64,000 nt of DNA from Paraburkholderia sp. BL9I2N2 (lineage in GTDB: Bacteria; Pseudomonadota; Gammaproteobacteria; Burkholderiales; Burkholderiaceae), in NCBI RefSeq assembly GCF_004339745.1, contig NZ_SMGP01000001.1:1674001-1738000 (forward strand). Reading direction: 5' to 3'. The translations under genes and the position numbers were made by a program. The notes under the pieces were generated by a model. The model was not told the origin of the DNA. It searched no databases and was given only the letters and a program-made list of their open reading frames with translations. Positions 35,363 to 44,663 of this stretch are shown in pieces (the first letter of the stretch is position 1; each line of letters opens with the position of its first letter).

Positions 35363-36847
35363 ATGAATACTCGCGATGCCGCATCGCACGGTACTTTTCA
35401 CCTGACGTGGGCCCGCCCGTCCGCCGCGCTCACGCTGCGCGACTGGCTGGCGCATCTGGCGCGCACGGGCCGGGTCGCGACGATCGACAAGCCGGTCGCG
35501 CTCGAACACGAACTCGCCGCGATTGCAAAGCGGCTGGACGGCACGCAAGCCGCGTTCTTCACGAAGCCGGGCGGTCACGACGTTCCGGTGGTCAGCGGTT
35601 TCATGTCGCGGCGCGCGTGGATCGCGGAAGCGATGGGCGTGGCCGAGGCCGATCTGCTGGCGCGCTTTCGCGACGCGGCCGATCAGCCGGTTCCTTCGAA
35701 GGAAATCCCGCGTGCCGAAGCAGCCTGCCAGCAGGTCGTGCATACCAGCGGCATCGATCTTCACAAGCTGCTGCCGATTCCGACTCATAGCGAGCACGAC
35801 AACGGGCCGTACATCACCGCGGGTCTCGTGATTGCACGCAATCCGCGTACCGGCGTGCAGAACGTGTCCATCAACCGCATTCAGGTGCATGGACCCGATC
35901 GCATGGCGATCCTGCTGTTGCCGCGCCACTTGTATGCGTTTCAGAAGGCAGCCGAGGAAGCCGGCGATGCGCTCGACGTGGCGGTCGCCATCGGCGTCGA
36001 TCCGCTGACGATGCTCGCCTCGCAAGCCATCACTCCTATCGATCACGACGAACTGGAAATTGCCGGTGCGCTGCATGGCGCGCCGCTACCGGTTGCGAAG
36101 TGCGTGACGAACGACGTGCATGTGCCGGCGTTCGCCGAGATTGTGATCGAAGGCCGCATCCTGCCGAACGTGCGCGAGCCGGAAGGTCCGTTCGGCGAAT
36201 TCCCGAAGTACTACAGCGCGAAGGAAGCGCGCGAGGTGATCGAGGTTACAGCGGTCACGCATCGCAGTGATCCGATCTTTCATACAATTGTGCCGGCTGA
36301 GATGGAGCATCTGCTGCTCGGCGCGATTCCGCGCGAAGCGACGCTGCTCGCGCATCTGCAACGCAGCCATCCCGGCGTGAAGGACGTGCATCTTTCGGCG
36401 GGTGGCGTGTGCCGTTATCACTTATGGGTGCAGTTCGACAAGAAGCGCGAAGGCGAAGCAAAGAACGTGATTCTTTGCGCATTCGGTGCGCATTACGACA
36501 TCAAGCAGGTGGTGGTCGTCGATACCGATGTGGACGTGCATGATCCGGCCGAAATCGAATGGGCAATCGCCACGCGCTTCCAGGCGGATCGCGATCTCGT
36601 CGTGATCGCAGGCGCGCAGGGTTCGCCGCTCGATCCCTCGACGACCGTGGGTCAGCCGGAAGACGCGCCGCCGCATCTGCAGGGCGTGAGCGCGAAGATG
36701 GGCCTCGACGCCACGCGGCCGGCGGTCTATCCGGCGCACGTCTTCACGCGCGTCTACATCCCCGGCCAGGACACGGTCGATCTCGACGCGCTCGTCGCAG
36801 CGGACAACCGCGCGTTCGATGCCTATCTAAGCCGCCATCATGACTGA
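35363..36847 (+). CDS. UbiD-family (prenyl-FMN-dependent) decarboxylase
   Basis: 494 residues, full UbiD length. Signature parts: TAGLVIARNPRTGVQNVSINR, the prFMN/Mn-binding region, and EPEGPFGEFPKYY, holding the catalytic acidic residues near 270-285, then HTIVPAEMEHLLLGAIPRE. UbiD enzymes reversibly (de)carboxylate aromatic or unsaturated acids in the cytosol using prenylated FMN made by UbiX, encoded next with an 8-base overlap. The operon continues with molybdenum-hydroxylase subunits, a CoA ligase and a crotonase, pointing to catabolism of an aromatic or heteroaromatic acid rather than ubiquinone synthesis. Confidence 0.92.
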   Translation: MNTRDAASHGTFHLTWARPSAALTLRDWLAHLARTGRVATIDKPVALEHELAAIAKRLDGTQAAFFTKPGGHDVPVVSGFMSRRAWIAEAMGVAEADLLARFRDAADQPVPSKEIPRAEAACQQVVHTSGIDLHKLLPIPTHSEHDNGPYITAGLVIARNPRTGVQNVSINRIQVHGPDRMAILLLPRHLYAFQKAAEEAGDALDVAVAIGVDPLTMLASQAITPIDHDELEIAGALHGAPLPVAKCVTNDVHVPAFAEIVIEGRILPNVREPEGPFGEFPKYYSAKEAREVIEVTAVTHRSDPIFHTIVPAEMEHLLLGAIPREATLLAHLQRSHPGVKDVHLSAGGVCRYHLWVQFDKKREGEAKNVILCAFGAHYDIKQVVVVDTDVDVHDPAEIEWAIATRFQADRDLVVIAGAQGSPLDPSTTVGQPEDAPPHLQGVSAKMGLDATRPAVYPAHVFTRVYIPGQDTVDLDALVAADNRAFDAYLSRHHD

Positions 36848-37448
36848 GCGTATCGTCGTCGGCATCTCGGGTGCGAGCGGCGCGCTGATCGGCGTGCGTC
36901 TGCTCGCCGCGCTGCGCCGGCTCGGCACGCACGAGACGCATCTGATCGTGTCGGCCTCCGGCGCGGTCACGGCGGCGCAGGAACTCGGTCTGACGCGCGG
37001 TGACATCCACAAGCTCGCCGACGTCGTCCACAGCGTGCGCGACGTCGGCGCGTCCGTCGCAAGCGGTTCGTTCCTCACGGCGGGAATGGTGATTGCGCCG
37101 TGCTCGATGAAAACGCTAGCGAGCGTCGCGAACGGCTTCGCCGACAACCTGCTCACGCGTGCCGCCGATGTGATGCTCAAGGAGCGCCGCCGGCTCGTGC
37201 TGGTCGCGCGCGAAACTCCCCTGAACCTTGCGCATCTGCGCAACATGACGCTCGCCACCGAAATGGGCGCGATCGTGATGCCGCCGGTGCCCGCTTTCTA
37301 CGCGCATCCGAAGACGATCGACGATGTGGTCGATCACACGGTCGGGCGCATTCTGGATCTGTTAGGCATCGAGCATCGCGAAATCGCGCGTCGCTGGAGC
37401 GGTCTCGCCGACGAATTCGCGAGCCGCGATGAAGGAGCAGAGCAATGA
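36840..37448 (+). CDS. ubiX: Flavin prenyltransferase UbiX
   Basis: 202 residues, a Rossmann-like flavoprotein. ISGASGALIGVRLL near the N-terminus binds FMN phosphate; VIAPCSMKTLASVANGFADNLLTRAADV and the later RETPLNLAHLRNM and MPPVPAFY are the UbiX signatures. It attaches a dimethylallyl group to FMN to make the cofactor of UbiD enzymes. It overlaps the upstream UbiD gene by 8 bases and the next gene by ATGA, so it is a dedicated cofactor supplier for this operon. Confidence 0.94.
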   Translation: MTERIVVGISGASGALIGVRLLAALRRLGTHETHLIVSASGAVTAAQELGLTRGDIHKLADVVHSVRDVGASVASGSFLTAGMVIAPCSMKTLASVANGFADNLLTRAADVMLKERRRLVLVARETPLNLAHLRNMTLATEMGAIVMPPVPAFYAHPKTIDDVVDHTVGRILDLLGIEHREIARRWSGLADEFASRDEGAEQ

Positions 37449-40400
37449 ACCAGCGTGAGACCGCCTTTGCCGATATCAATGCACGCGCTGCGGATGAAGT
37501 CGCGCCGGAGCACAAAGCGCACTCGCGGCGGCATCTCGGCCGCCCGATGGAGCGTCTGGAAGATCCCGCGATTCTCACCGGCCACGGCCGTTACGGCGAC
37601 GACATCGGCATCCGGCCCGGCACGCTGCACGCCGCGATCCTGCGCTCGCCGCACGCGCATGCCGAACTGGTGTCGATCGACACGGAAGCGGCGTCGCAGC
37701 TCGGTGGCGTGCGCGCCGTACTCACACGCGACGATCTGCGCGGATGGTCGCGACCGTTCGTGGTCGGCGTGAAGTCACCGATGGAGCAGTGGGCGCTGGC
37801 GATGGACCGCGTGCGCTATGTCGGCGAACCGGTGGCCGTCGTGATGGCGGAATCGCGCGCTATCGCCGAAGACGCGCTCGATCTGCTCAAGGTCGAGTAC
37901 GCGACGCTCGATCCGGTCACATCGATCGAACAGGCGGCAAACGACCAGTCGCCGGTATTGCACGAGAAGGTCGGCAGCAATGTGATCAGCGACCGGCACT
38001 TCCGCTACGGCGAGCCGGAAGCCGCGTTCGAGAAAGCGCCGCATCGCGTGAAACTGGTTGCGCACTATCCGCGCAATAGCTGCGCGCCGATCGAATGCGG
38101 CGTGGTGATCGCGGAGTATCTGGCGGGCGATGAAGGCTACGACGTCACGTCGAATTTCATGGGCCCGTTCTCGCTGCACGCGGTGATGGCGATGGCGCTG
38201 AACGTGCCCGCCAACCGTTTGCGTCACAAGGCGCCGCGCGATTCGGGCGGCAGCTTCGGCGTGAAGCAGGCAGTGTTTCCGTACGTCGTACTGATGTGCC
38301 TCGCTTCACGCAAGGCGGGCGCGCCGGTGAAATGGGTCGAGGACCGGCTCGAACATCTGAGCGCGGCCACTTCCGCGACCGCGCGCGTATCGACACTCGA
38401 AGCGGCGGTGGAAAACGACGGCCGCATCACGGCGCTCTCCTACGATCAACTCGAAGACTGCGGCGGCTATCTGCGCGCGCCGGAACCGGCCACGTTCTAT
38501 CGCATGCACGGCTGCCTGACCGGCGCGTATGCGATCGACAATCTGCTGGTGCGCAACCGCGTCGTGCTGACCAACAAGACGCCGACGGGGCTAGTGCGCG
38601 GCTTCGGCGGACCGCAGGTGTATTTCGCGCTCGAACGGCTGATGCAGCGCATCGCGCTCGAACTGAAGCTCGATGTGCTCGATGTGTACCGCCGCAACTT
38701 CGTCGCCGCCGATGCGTTCCCATATCGCGCCGCGGCCGGCGCGCTGCTCGACTCGGGCAACTATCAGGAAGCGCTGCGCCGCGCGCTGGCCGAAGGCGGC
38801 TATGACGAACTGCATGCGCGTCGTGAGGCGGCACGCAAGGAAGGACGTCTGTACGGCATTGGCTTTGCGGCGATCGTCGAACCGTCGGTGTCGAACATGG
38901 GCTACATCACGACGGTAATGCCCGCCGACGCCCGCAAGAAAGCCGGACCGAAGAGCGGCGCGATCGCGAGCGCGACGGTGAGCGTCGATCTGCTCGGCGG
39001 CGTGGTGGTGACGATTGCGTCGACGCCCGCCGGCCAGGGGCATATGACGGTGTGTGCGCAAGTCGTAGCGGACGTGCTCGGCGTCTCGCCGCACGATGTC
39101 GTCGTCAATGTCGAATTCGATACACACAAGGATGCGTGGTCGGTGGCGGCGGGCAATTATTCGAGCCGCTTTGCCGGTGCGGTGGCGGGCACGGTGCATC
39201 TGGCGGCGGTGCGCGTACGGGACAAGATCGCGCGCATCGTGTCGAAACAATTGGGCTGCGCGCCGGACGATGTCTGTTTTGAAGAAGGCCGCATCTTTGC
39301 AAAGGGCGCCGAGGATCGCGCGCAGCCGTTCGGCCGCGTCGCCGCCAATGCGCCGCATTGGGCGCCCGCGCTGTTGCCCGAAGGCGAAGAACCCGGTCTG
39401 CGCGAGACGGTGTTCTGGAATCCGCCGAACATGGCCGCGCCGGACGAGAACGATCGCATCAACACTTCGGCGGCCTACGGCTTTGCGTTCGACATGTGCG
39501 GGGTCGAAGTGGATCGCGCCACCGGCCGGGTGCGGATCGACCGCTACGTCACCGCGCACGACGCCGGCACGCTGCTGAACCCCGCGCTCGCCGACGGCCA
39601 GATTCGCGGCGCCTTCGCGCAAGGGCTCGGCGCGGCGTTGATGGAGGAATTCCGCTACGGCGCGGACGGCAGCTTCCAGTCCGGCACGCTCGCCGACTAT
39701 CTGATGCCCACCACTTGCGAAGTGCCCGATCCGGTGATCGTGCATCTGGAGACGCCGTCGCCGTTCACGCCGCTCGGTGCGAAAGGACTCGGCGAGGGCA
39801 ACAACATGAGCACGCCGCCGTGCATCGCGAATGCGGTGGCGGACGCGCTCGGCGTCGACGATATCCGTTTGCCGCTGACGCCTTCGAAAGTGATGGCGCT
39901 GATCGGCATCGACGATCCCGCGCCGTCGCGTCCCGAGTTGCGTGAAGCCGCAGCGGCCAAACCGGCGCTGCCGGGCGGCGGCAAGGCGCTTACCGCGCAG
40001 GGCAGCGTCGATCTGCCGGCGTCGCCGGAAGCGATTTTTGCCGTGCTGCTCGATCCGAACGCGCTCGCCAAGGTCATTCCCGGCTGCCATGCGCTCGAAG
40101 CCGAAGGTACGAATCAGTATCGCGCCGACGTGACGGTCGGCGTCGGCATGATCAAGGCGCGTTTCGAAGCGAAGATCGGCCTGTCGGAAATCGACGCGCC
40201 GCATCGGCTGCGTTTGGCTGGCGCGGGCATGTCGTCGCTCGGCAGCGCGCGCGGCAGCGGCCTCGTCGAATTGACGCCGATTGAAAACGGCACGCGTCTT
40301 TCGTACGACTACGAAGCCCAGGTGTCGGGCAAGGTCGCGGCGGTCGGCGGGCGCATGCTCGAAGGCGCGGCCAAGGTCGTGTTGCGGCAGCTGTTCGAAT

Positions 40401-40489
40401 CGCTCGGCCGTCAGGCGGCGGGCAAGCCGGTTCAAACCGGTGGCTCGTGGCTCTCGCGCCTCTTCGCCCGTTTCAGGAGACAGGCATGA
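37445..40489 (+). CDS. Molybdenum hydroxylase large subunit fused to a C-terminal CoxG/SRPBCC domain
   Basis: 1014 residues. Residues about 30-800 form the molybdopterin-binding subunit of the xanthine-dehydrogenase family (GRPMERLEDPAILTGHGRYGDD at the start, VRYVGEPVAVVMAE, PTGLVRGFGGPQVYFALE, and KGLGEGNNMSTPPCIANAVADAL late). Residues about 830-985 are a separate CoxG-like domain (GSVDLPASPEAIFAVLLDPNALAKVIPGCHAL), which in CO-dehydrogenase clusters is a stand-alone membrane-recruiting protein. The active-site loop lacks the CODH Cys signature, so this is not a CO dehydrogenase; hydroxylation or reductive dehydroxylation of an aromatic ring or its CoA ester is more likely. The FAD and 2Fe-2S subunits follow directly. 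Confidence 0.9.
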   Translation: MNQRETAFADINARAADEVAPEHKAHSRRHLGRPMERLEDPAILTGHGRYGDDIGIRPGTLHAAILRSPHAHAELVSIDTEAASQLGGVRAVLTRDDLRGWSRPFVVGVKSPMEQWALAMDRVRYVGEPVAVVMAESRAIAEDALDLLKVEYATLDPVTSIEQAANDQSPVLHEKVGSNVISDRHFRYGEPEAAFEKAPHRVKLVAHYPRNSCAPIECGVVIAEYLAGDEGYDVTSNFMGPFSLHAVMAMALNVPANRLRHKAPRDSGGSFGVKQAVFPYVVLMCLASRKAGAPVKWVEDRLEHLSAATSATARVSTLEAAVENDGRITALSYDQLEDCGGYLRAPEPATFYRMHGCLTGAYAIDNLLVRNRVVLTNKTPTGLVRGFGGPQVYFALERLMQRIALELKLDVLDVYRRNFVAADAFPYRAAAGALLDSGNYQEALRRALAEGGYDELHARREAARKEGRLYGIGFAAIVEPSVSNMGYITTVMPADARKKAGPKSGAIASATVSVDLLGGVVVTIASTPAGQGHMTVCAQVVADVLGVSPHDVVVNVEFDTHKDAWSVAAGNYSSRFAGAVAGTVHLAAVRVRDKIARIVSKQLGCAPDDVCFEEGRIFAKGAEDRAQPFGRVAANAPHWAPALLPEGEEPGLRETVFWNPPNMAAPDENDRINTSAAYGFAFDMCGVEVDRATGRVRIDRYVTAHDAGTLLNPALADGQIRGAFAQGLGAALMEEFRYGADGSFQSGTLADYLMPTTCEVPDPVIVHLETPSPFTPLGAKGLGEGNNMSTPPCIANAVADALGVDDIRLPLTPSKVMALIGIDDPAPSRPELREAAAAKPALPGGGKALTAQGSVDLPASPEAIFAVLLDPNALAKVIPGCHALEAEGTNQYRADVTVGVGMIKARFEAKIGLSEIDAPHRLRLAGAGMSSLGSARGSGLVELTPIENGTRLSYDYEAQVSGKVAAVGGRMLEGAAKVVLRQLFESLGRQAAGKPVQTGGSWLSRLFARFRRQA

Positions 40490-41307
40490 AACCCGCGCCG
40501 TTCGATTATTTGCGCGCCATGACCACCCAGCATGCGCTCGACGCCCTCGCGCAAAGCGGCGAGGACGCACGCGTGCTGGCCGGCGGCCAGTCGTTGATGG
40601 CGGTGCTGAACATGCGGCTCGCGCAGCCGCGCATGCTGATCGACATCTCGCGCACCGACGAGCTGAACTCGGTGCGTGTCGATCACAAGGCGGGCTTGCT
40701 GGTGGTGGGCGCGGCGGCGACGCAAGGCAGCGTCGAGTGGCGTGAATCTCTGCGCGACGAAGTGCCGTTGCTGGGGATGGCGTTCCCGCACATCTCGCAC
40801 TTCCAGATCCGCAATCGCGGCACGGTGTGCGGTTCGATAGCGCATGCCGACCCGAGCGCGGAACTGCCGCTGGTGCTGGCCGCGCTCGGCGGCGACGTGA
40901 TGTTGCGCTCGAAAAGGAAACACCGCGTGCTGCCCGCCGCCGAGTTTTTTCAAGGCATGTTGATGACCGCGCGCGAGCCGGATGAACTCGTCGAAGCCGT
41001 GCGCTTTCCGCTGAAGCGGCAGGGCGAACGCCACGGCTTCACGGAATTCTCCGCGCGCCACGGCGACTTCGCGATGGTTGCTTGCGCGGCGGTCGTGACG
41101 TGCGATTCGATCCGCCTCGCGGTGGGCGGCGTCGCGGACCGGCCGGTGGTCGAGCAATGGCCGCGTCTGCGTGACGAGGATCTGCGCAGCGCATTGAACG
41201 ATTTGAGCTGGAAGCTGGGCGCGCAGGACGACGCGCATATCAGCGCGGCGTATCGCCGGCATCTGGTCCGGCAACTCGGATGGCGCGTAATCGAGGAGGC
41301 GAAGTGA
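40486..41307 (+). CDS. Molybdenum hydroxylase FAD-binding medium subunit
   Basis: 273 residues from the ATG at 40486, which overlaps the preceding stop (ATGA) and follows an AGGAGA box. CoxM/CutM-type: FDYLRAMTTQHALDAL, the FAD pyrophosphate motif LAGGQSLMAVLNMRL at about residue 35, and the second FAD motif NRGTVCGSIAHADPSAELP at about residue 105. It passes electrons from the 2Fe-2S subunit to the acceptor. The order large-medium-small is unusual but known in this superfamily. Confidence 0.92.
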   Translation: MKPAPFDYLRAMTTQHALDALAQSGEDARVLAGGQSLMAVLNMRLAQPRMLIDISRTDELNSVRVDHKAGLLVVGAAATQGSVEWRESLRDEVPLLGMAFPHISHFQIRNRGTVCGSIAHADPSAELPLVLAALGGDVMLRSKRKHRVLPAAEFFQGMLMTAREPDELVEAVRFPLKRQGERHGFTEFSARHGDFAMVACAAVVTCDSIRLAVGGVADRPVVEQWPRLRDEDLRSALNDLSWKLGAQDDAHISAAYRRHLVRQLGWRVIEEAK

Positions 41308-41858
41308 GCAACACATCGAACGGCAACGTGCACGTGATGCGGCAGGGCGAACGGCAGTGCGTCACGCTGACGCTCAATGGCCGTGAACGCAGCGGCTATT
41401 GCGAGCCGCGCGAACTGCTATCGGATTTCATTCGTCACGAACTGGGCGCGACCGGCACGCACGTCGGCTGCGAGCATGGCGTGTGCGGCGCGTGCACGGT
41501 GCACGTCGACGGCGTGGCGGGACGCTCGTGCCTGATGCTGGCGGTGCAGGCGGAGGGACGCCGCATCGACACCGTGGAGGGACTCGCGCCCGACATGAAA
41601 CTCGGAGACTTGCAGCAGGCGTTCCAGCGTCACCACGCGTTGCAGTGCGGCTTCTGCACCGCTGGAATTCTGATGTCGTGCGCGGACTATCTGCAGCGCG
41701 TGCCCGATCCGAGCGAAGCGCAGGTGCGCGACATGCTCTCGGGTCATCTGTGCCGCTGTACGGGCTATACGCCGATCGTCGCCGCGGTGCTCGACGTGGC
41801 TTCGCGGCGCCGGCAAGGCAAGACGGCTGGCGAGACCGTGGAGGCCGCTCATGCTTGA
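41304..41858 (+). CDS. Molybdenum hydroxylase 2Fe-2S small subunit
   Basis: 184 residues from a GTG at 41304 overlapping the previous stop, with GAGG upstream. Plant-type 2Fe-2S domain: GCEHGVCGACTVHVDG with a later Cys in RSCLM, then the C-terminal 2Fe-2S helical domain with CGFCTAGILMSC and HLCRCTGYTPIV. All eight expected cluster cysteines are visible. It transfers electrons between the molybdenum site and FAD. It overlaps the CoA-ligase gene by eight bases. Confidence 0.94.
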   Translation: MSNTSNGNVHVMRQGERQCVTLTLNGRERSGYCEPRELLSDFIRHELGATGTHVGCEHGVCGACTVHVDGVAGRSCLMLAVQAEGRRIDTVEGLAPDMKLGDLQQAFQRHHALQCGFCTAGILMSCADYLQRVPDPSEAQVRDMLSGHLCRCTGYTPIVAAVLDVASRRRQGKTAGETVEAAHA

Positions 41859-43428
41859 TCTCGGCCGAACCTTTTTGCAGAGCGTGGAACGCAGCCCCGA
41901 TGCACTCGCGCTCGTCGACGGTGAGTTGACGCTGACATATGCGCAGTGGCATCGACTGATCATGAAGGTGGCCGAAGGTCTGCGCGGCCTGGGCCTCGCG
42001 CATGGCGACCGCTTGCTGGCGGTGCTGCAAAACCGCTGGGAAATGGCGACCTTGCATTGGGCCTGCCAGTTCACGGGCGTGGTGATCGTGCCGCTGAACT
42101 GGCGTGCGAAACGCGATGAACTTGACTACTGCGTGACCGACGCCGGTGTGAAGGCGATCGTGTACGAGCCGGTTTGCGCCGATGCCGTCGCGCAGAGTCC
42201 CGCAGCGCAACGTCTGCCGCGTATCGGTCTCGACGACGCGCAGGGCCGCACCGCGAGCTTCGAAACACTGATGGCGCACAGCACGCCGGATGCGCTGAAC
42301 GCCGGGCACACCTGCGCGAATGCCGACGACTACTCGCTGATTCTCTACACCTCGGGCACCACCGGCAAGGCGAAGGGCGTGCCGCGCCGTCATCGTCATG
42401 AACGCGCCGCCGCGCTCGCGCATGTCGCGCAGAATCTGTATGGCCACGGCGAGCGCACGCTCGGCGTGATGCCGCTTTATCACACGATGGGCGTGCGCTC
42501 GCTGCTCTCGATGGCACTCGTGGACGGCCTGTTCGTCTGCGTGCGCCGCTGGAATGCGCGCTTCGCACTCGATGCGATTGCGCAGCACAAGCTCACGTGT
42601 CTCTATCTGGTGCCGACGCTGTATCACGATCTGCTGGCCGATCCGGCTTTCGCGTCGATTGATACGTCGACGGTGAAGAAGCTCGGTTTTGCCGGGGCGC
42701 CGATGAACGACGGTTTGCTCAAGCGCCTCTCGGCGGCGTTCGAACCGGAACTGTTCGTCAATCACTACGGCTCGTCCGAGGTCTACACCTTCAGCATCGA
42801 TCAGGACGCCACGCGCAAGCCGGGCAGTGCGGGGCGCGCGGGCATCAACACGCGTTTGCGCGTCGTCAGGCTCGACGCCCACACGCCCGAAGACCTCGCG
42901 CAAGTGGGCGAGGAAGGCCAGATCATCGCCGACCTGCTCGGCGACGAAGCCTTCGAAGGGTACTGGAACCGTCCCGATGCGAACGCCAAATCATTGCGCG
43001 ACGGCTGGTATTTCACGGGCGACACCGGTTTCTTCGACGCGCAAGGCGACCTGTACGTGTCGGGCCGCGTCGACGACATGATCATCAGCGGCGGCGAGAA
43101 CATTTCGCCGGTCGATATCGAGTCGGTGCTGTCGCTGCATCCCGCGGTCGACGAGGTCGCGGTGGCCGGAGTGAAGGACGAGCGCTGGGGCCAGCGCGTG
43201 GTCGCCTTCGTCAAGCGCCGCGATTACGTCGACGCCGACACGCTCGACGCGCACTGCCGCACCTCCGATCTCGTCAACTTCAAGCGTCCGCGCGAATACG
43301 TGTTCGTCGACGACATACCGAAGTCGCCGGTCGGCAAGATCCTGCGCCGCAAGCTGTCCGCGGGCGAGTACCACCGCGACACGCGCGGCGAATCCATTGC
43401 ACCTCACACGGAAACCACCAAGGAGTAA
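41851..43428 (+). CDS. AMP-forming acyl/aryl-CoA ligase
   Basis: 525 residues, ANL superfamily. The P-loop-like SLILYTSGTTGKAKGVPRR (about 165-180), NHYGSSEVYTF (A5), WYFTGDTGFFD (A7), RVDDMIISGGENISP and the catalytic Lys in KSPVGKILRRKL (about 500) are in order. It activates a carboxylic acid to its CoA thioester through an acyl-adenylate. Its place downstream of the molybdenum hydroxylase and before a crotonase suggests an aromatic or cyclic acid substrate. It overlaps the previous gene by eight bases. Confidence 0.91.
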   Translation: MLDLGRTFLQSVERSPDALALVDGELTLTYAQWHRLIMKVAEGLRGLGLAHGDRLLAVLQNRWEMATLHWACQFTGVVIVPLNWRAKRDELDYCVTDAGVKAIVYEPVCADAVAQSPAAQRLPRIGLDDAQGRTASFETLMAHSTPDALNAGHTCANADDYSLILYTSGTTGKAKGVPRRHRHERAAALAHVAQNLYGHGERTLGVMPLYHTMGVRSLLSMALVDGLFVCVRRWNARFALDAIAQHKLTCLYLVPTLYHDLLADPAFASIDTSTVKKLGFAGAPMNDGLLKRLSAAFEPELFVNHYGSSEVYTFSIDQDATRKPGSAGRAGINTRLRVVRLDAHTPEDLAQVGEEGQIIADLLGDEAFEGYWNRPDANAKSLRDGWYFTGDTGFFDAQGDLYVSGRVDDMIISGGENISPVDIESVLSLHPAVDEVAVAGVKDERWGQRVVAFVKRRDYVDADTLDAHCRTSDLVNFKRPREYVFVDDIPKSPVGKILRRKLSAGEYHRDTRGESIAPHTETTKE

Positions 43429-43432
43429 CCTC

Positions 43433-44239
43433 ATGACCGACCTGACTCACCGCGGCCAGAGCCTGCTGCAAAATCTCGACGGCTTTTCCATCGAGATCGA
43501 CGCGCAACGCGAGCGGGCCGACATCATCCTGCACCGGCCGCCGCTGAACGTGATTTCGATGCATGCGCGCGACCAGTTGCGCGCGGCTTTCGAGGCGCTC
43601 GACGAAGATCCGCGCGTGCGCGTGATCGTGGTGCGCGCCAAGGGCGAGCACTTTTCGAGCGGCGGCGACATCAAGGGCTTTCTCGAAGCATCGCCGGAAA
43701 CCGTGTCGAAGCTCGCCTGGAATATCGCCGCGCCCGCGCGCTGCTCGAAGCCGGTGATCGCCGCCAATCGCGGCTTCTGTTTCGGCGTGGGCTTCGAACT
43801 GTCGCTCGCGTGCGACTTCCGCATTGCCACCGACACCACTTTTTACGCGCTGCCGGAACAGAAGCTCGGCCAGATTCCGGGGTCGGGCGGCTCGGCCCGT
43901 TTGCAGCAGATGGTCGGCATCGGCCGCACCAAGGACATCGTGATGCGCTCGCGCCGCATTCCGGGCAAGCAGGCCTACGAGTGGGGCATCGCGGTCGAGT
44001 GCGTGGCCGACTCGGAACTCGAAGCCACGACCGACGCGCTGGTGGACGAGCTGCGCGCGTTCTCGCCGCTCGCGCAACGCACCGCGAAGAAGCTGCTCAA
44101 CGACACCGAGGACGCGCCGCTGTCGATCGCGATCGAACTCGAAGGGCACTGCTATAGCCGTCTGCGCACTTCCGACGATTTCCGCGAAGGCGTCGAGGCA
44201 TTTCACGGCAAACGCAAGCCGGTGTTTCGCGGCAGTTAA
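43433..44239 (+). CDS. Enoyl-CoA hydratase/isomerase (crotonase) family protein
   Basis: 268 residues from the ATG at 43433, preceded by AAGGAG. Crotonase fold: oxyanion-hole strand EHFSSGGDIKGF (about 70-82) and the second Gly-rich turn RGFCFGVGFELSLACD (about 108-124), then the active-site helix ALPEQKLGQIPGSGG, where a Glu is present. It could hydrate a ring-derived enoyl-CoA or hydrolyse a cyclic oxo-acyl-CoA. Last enzyme of the tightly packed block beginning at 35363, it completes a ligase-oxidoreductase-hydratase set. Confidence 0.9.
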   Translation: MTDLTHRGQSLLQNLDGFSIEIDAQRERADIILHRPPLNVISMHARDQLRAAFEALDEDPRVRVIVVRAKGEHFSSGGDIKGFLEASPETVSKLAWNIAAPARCSKPVIAANRGFCFGVGFELSLACDFRIATDTTFYALPEQKLGQIPGSGGSARLQQMVGIGRTKDIVMRSRRIPGKQAYEWGIAVECVADSELEATTDALVDELRAFSPLAQRTAKKLLNDTEDAPLSIAIELEGHCYSRLRTSDDFREGVEAFHGKRKPVFRGS

Positions 44240-44282
44240 TGCGACCGCCGCACGACGGCGAATGGGAAGACAGCGGACCAGG

Positions 44283-44378
44283 TTGCATGGGATCGGAGTA
44301 AGCGCTAAAGCGCTAACTCCGGTCGACAGCCTTGCATGGGACCGGAGTAAGCGCTGAAGCGCTAACTCCGGTCGACAA
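44283..44378. repeat. Two tandem 49-bp units, each with a 13-bp-arm hairpin
   Basis: Each unit begins TTGCATGGGA (44283; 44332 as TTGCATGGGA) and contains CGGAGTAAGCGCT, a 2-base loop and AGCGCTAACTCCG (44294-44321 and 44343-44370), followed by GTCGACA. Arms pair over 12 of 13 positions with one A-A mismatch; the two units differ at only a few bases. They lie between the crotonase and a small-protein gene. I recall similar GGAGT-TAGCGCT palindromes scattered in Paraburkholderia intergenic regions (REP-like), but this was not checked. Confidence 0.75.
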
Positions 44379-44391
44379 AGGAGACAGGGGG

Positions 44392-44580
44392 ATGGAGCGT
44401 TTCTTCACGCGGGGTCAACGCATGTCCGCGCTGCTGGCCGAGTCGGGCGCGCTCGAAGACTTCATTGTCCCGACTGTCACGATGGCCGAAAAAATCGCCG
44501 ACGCGATGCTCGCGCGGCGCGAGGCAAACGCAGCATCGAAACGGCGCCGCTCACCGCGGCCTCGCCATAAGGTTTCTTAA
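44392..44580 (+). CDS. Small basic hypothetical protein, 62 residues
   Basis: It starts at the ATG at 44392, which has a GGAGACAGGGG stretch upstream; the same frame begins earlier inside the repeat but without a ribosome site. The first 40 residues (FFTRGQRMSALLAESG, VTMAEKIADAML) look helical and amphipathic; the last 20 are very basic (KRRRSPRPRHK). No family recognised. It lies between the crotonase and the MFS importer on the same strand, immediately after a tandem hairpin repeat, so it may belong to the operon or be a small regulator. Confidence 0.5.
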   Translation: MERFFTRGQRMSALLAESGALEDFIVPTVTMAEKIADAMLARREANAASKRRRSPRPRHKVS

Positions 44581-44663
44581 CACCACCAAGAGCGCGCGCA
44601 AGAGAGCGTGCCTACAAACGCGGACGATCGAGAGACGGCCCGCTGATAGTCAAGGAGATGACG

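Noticed and set aside
38591..40570. 659-codon minus-strand frame opposite the molybdenum hydroxylase
   Set aside because: Composition is Arg/His/Asp-rich and it mirrors a real gene with clear motifs; a shadow frame.
37445..41858. Aerobic CO dehydrogenase (CoxMSL)
   Set aside because: The catalytic subunit's active-site loop reads GLVRGFGGP and lacks the CODH Cys signature; the UbiD, ligase and crotonase neighbours fit an aromatic acid instead.
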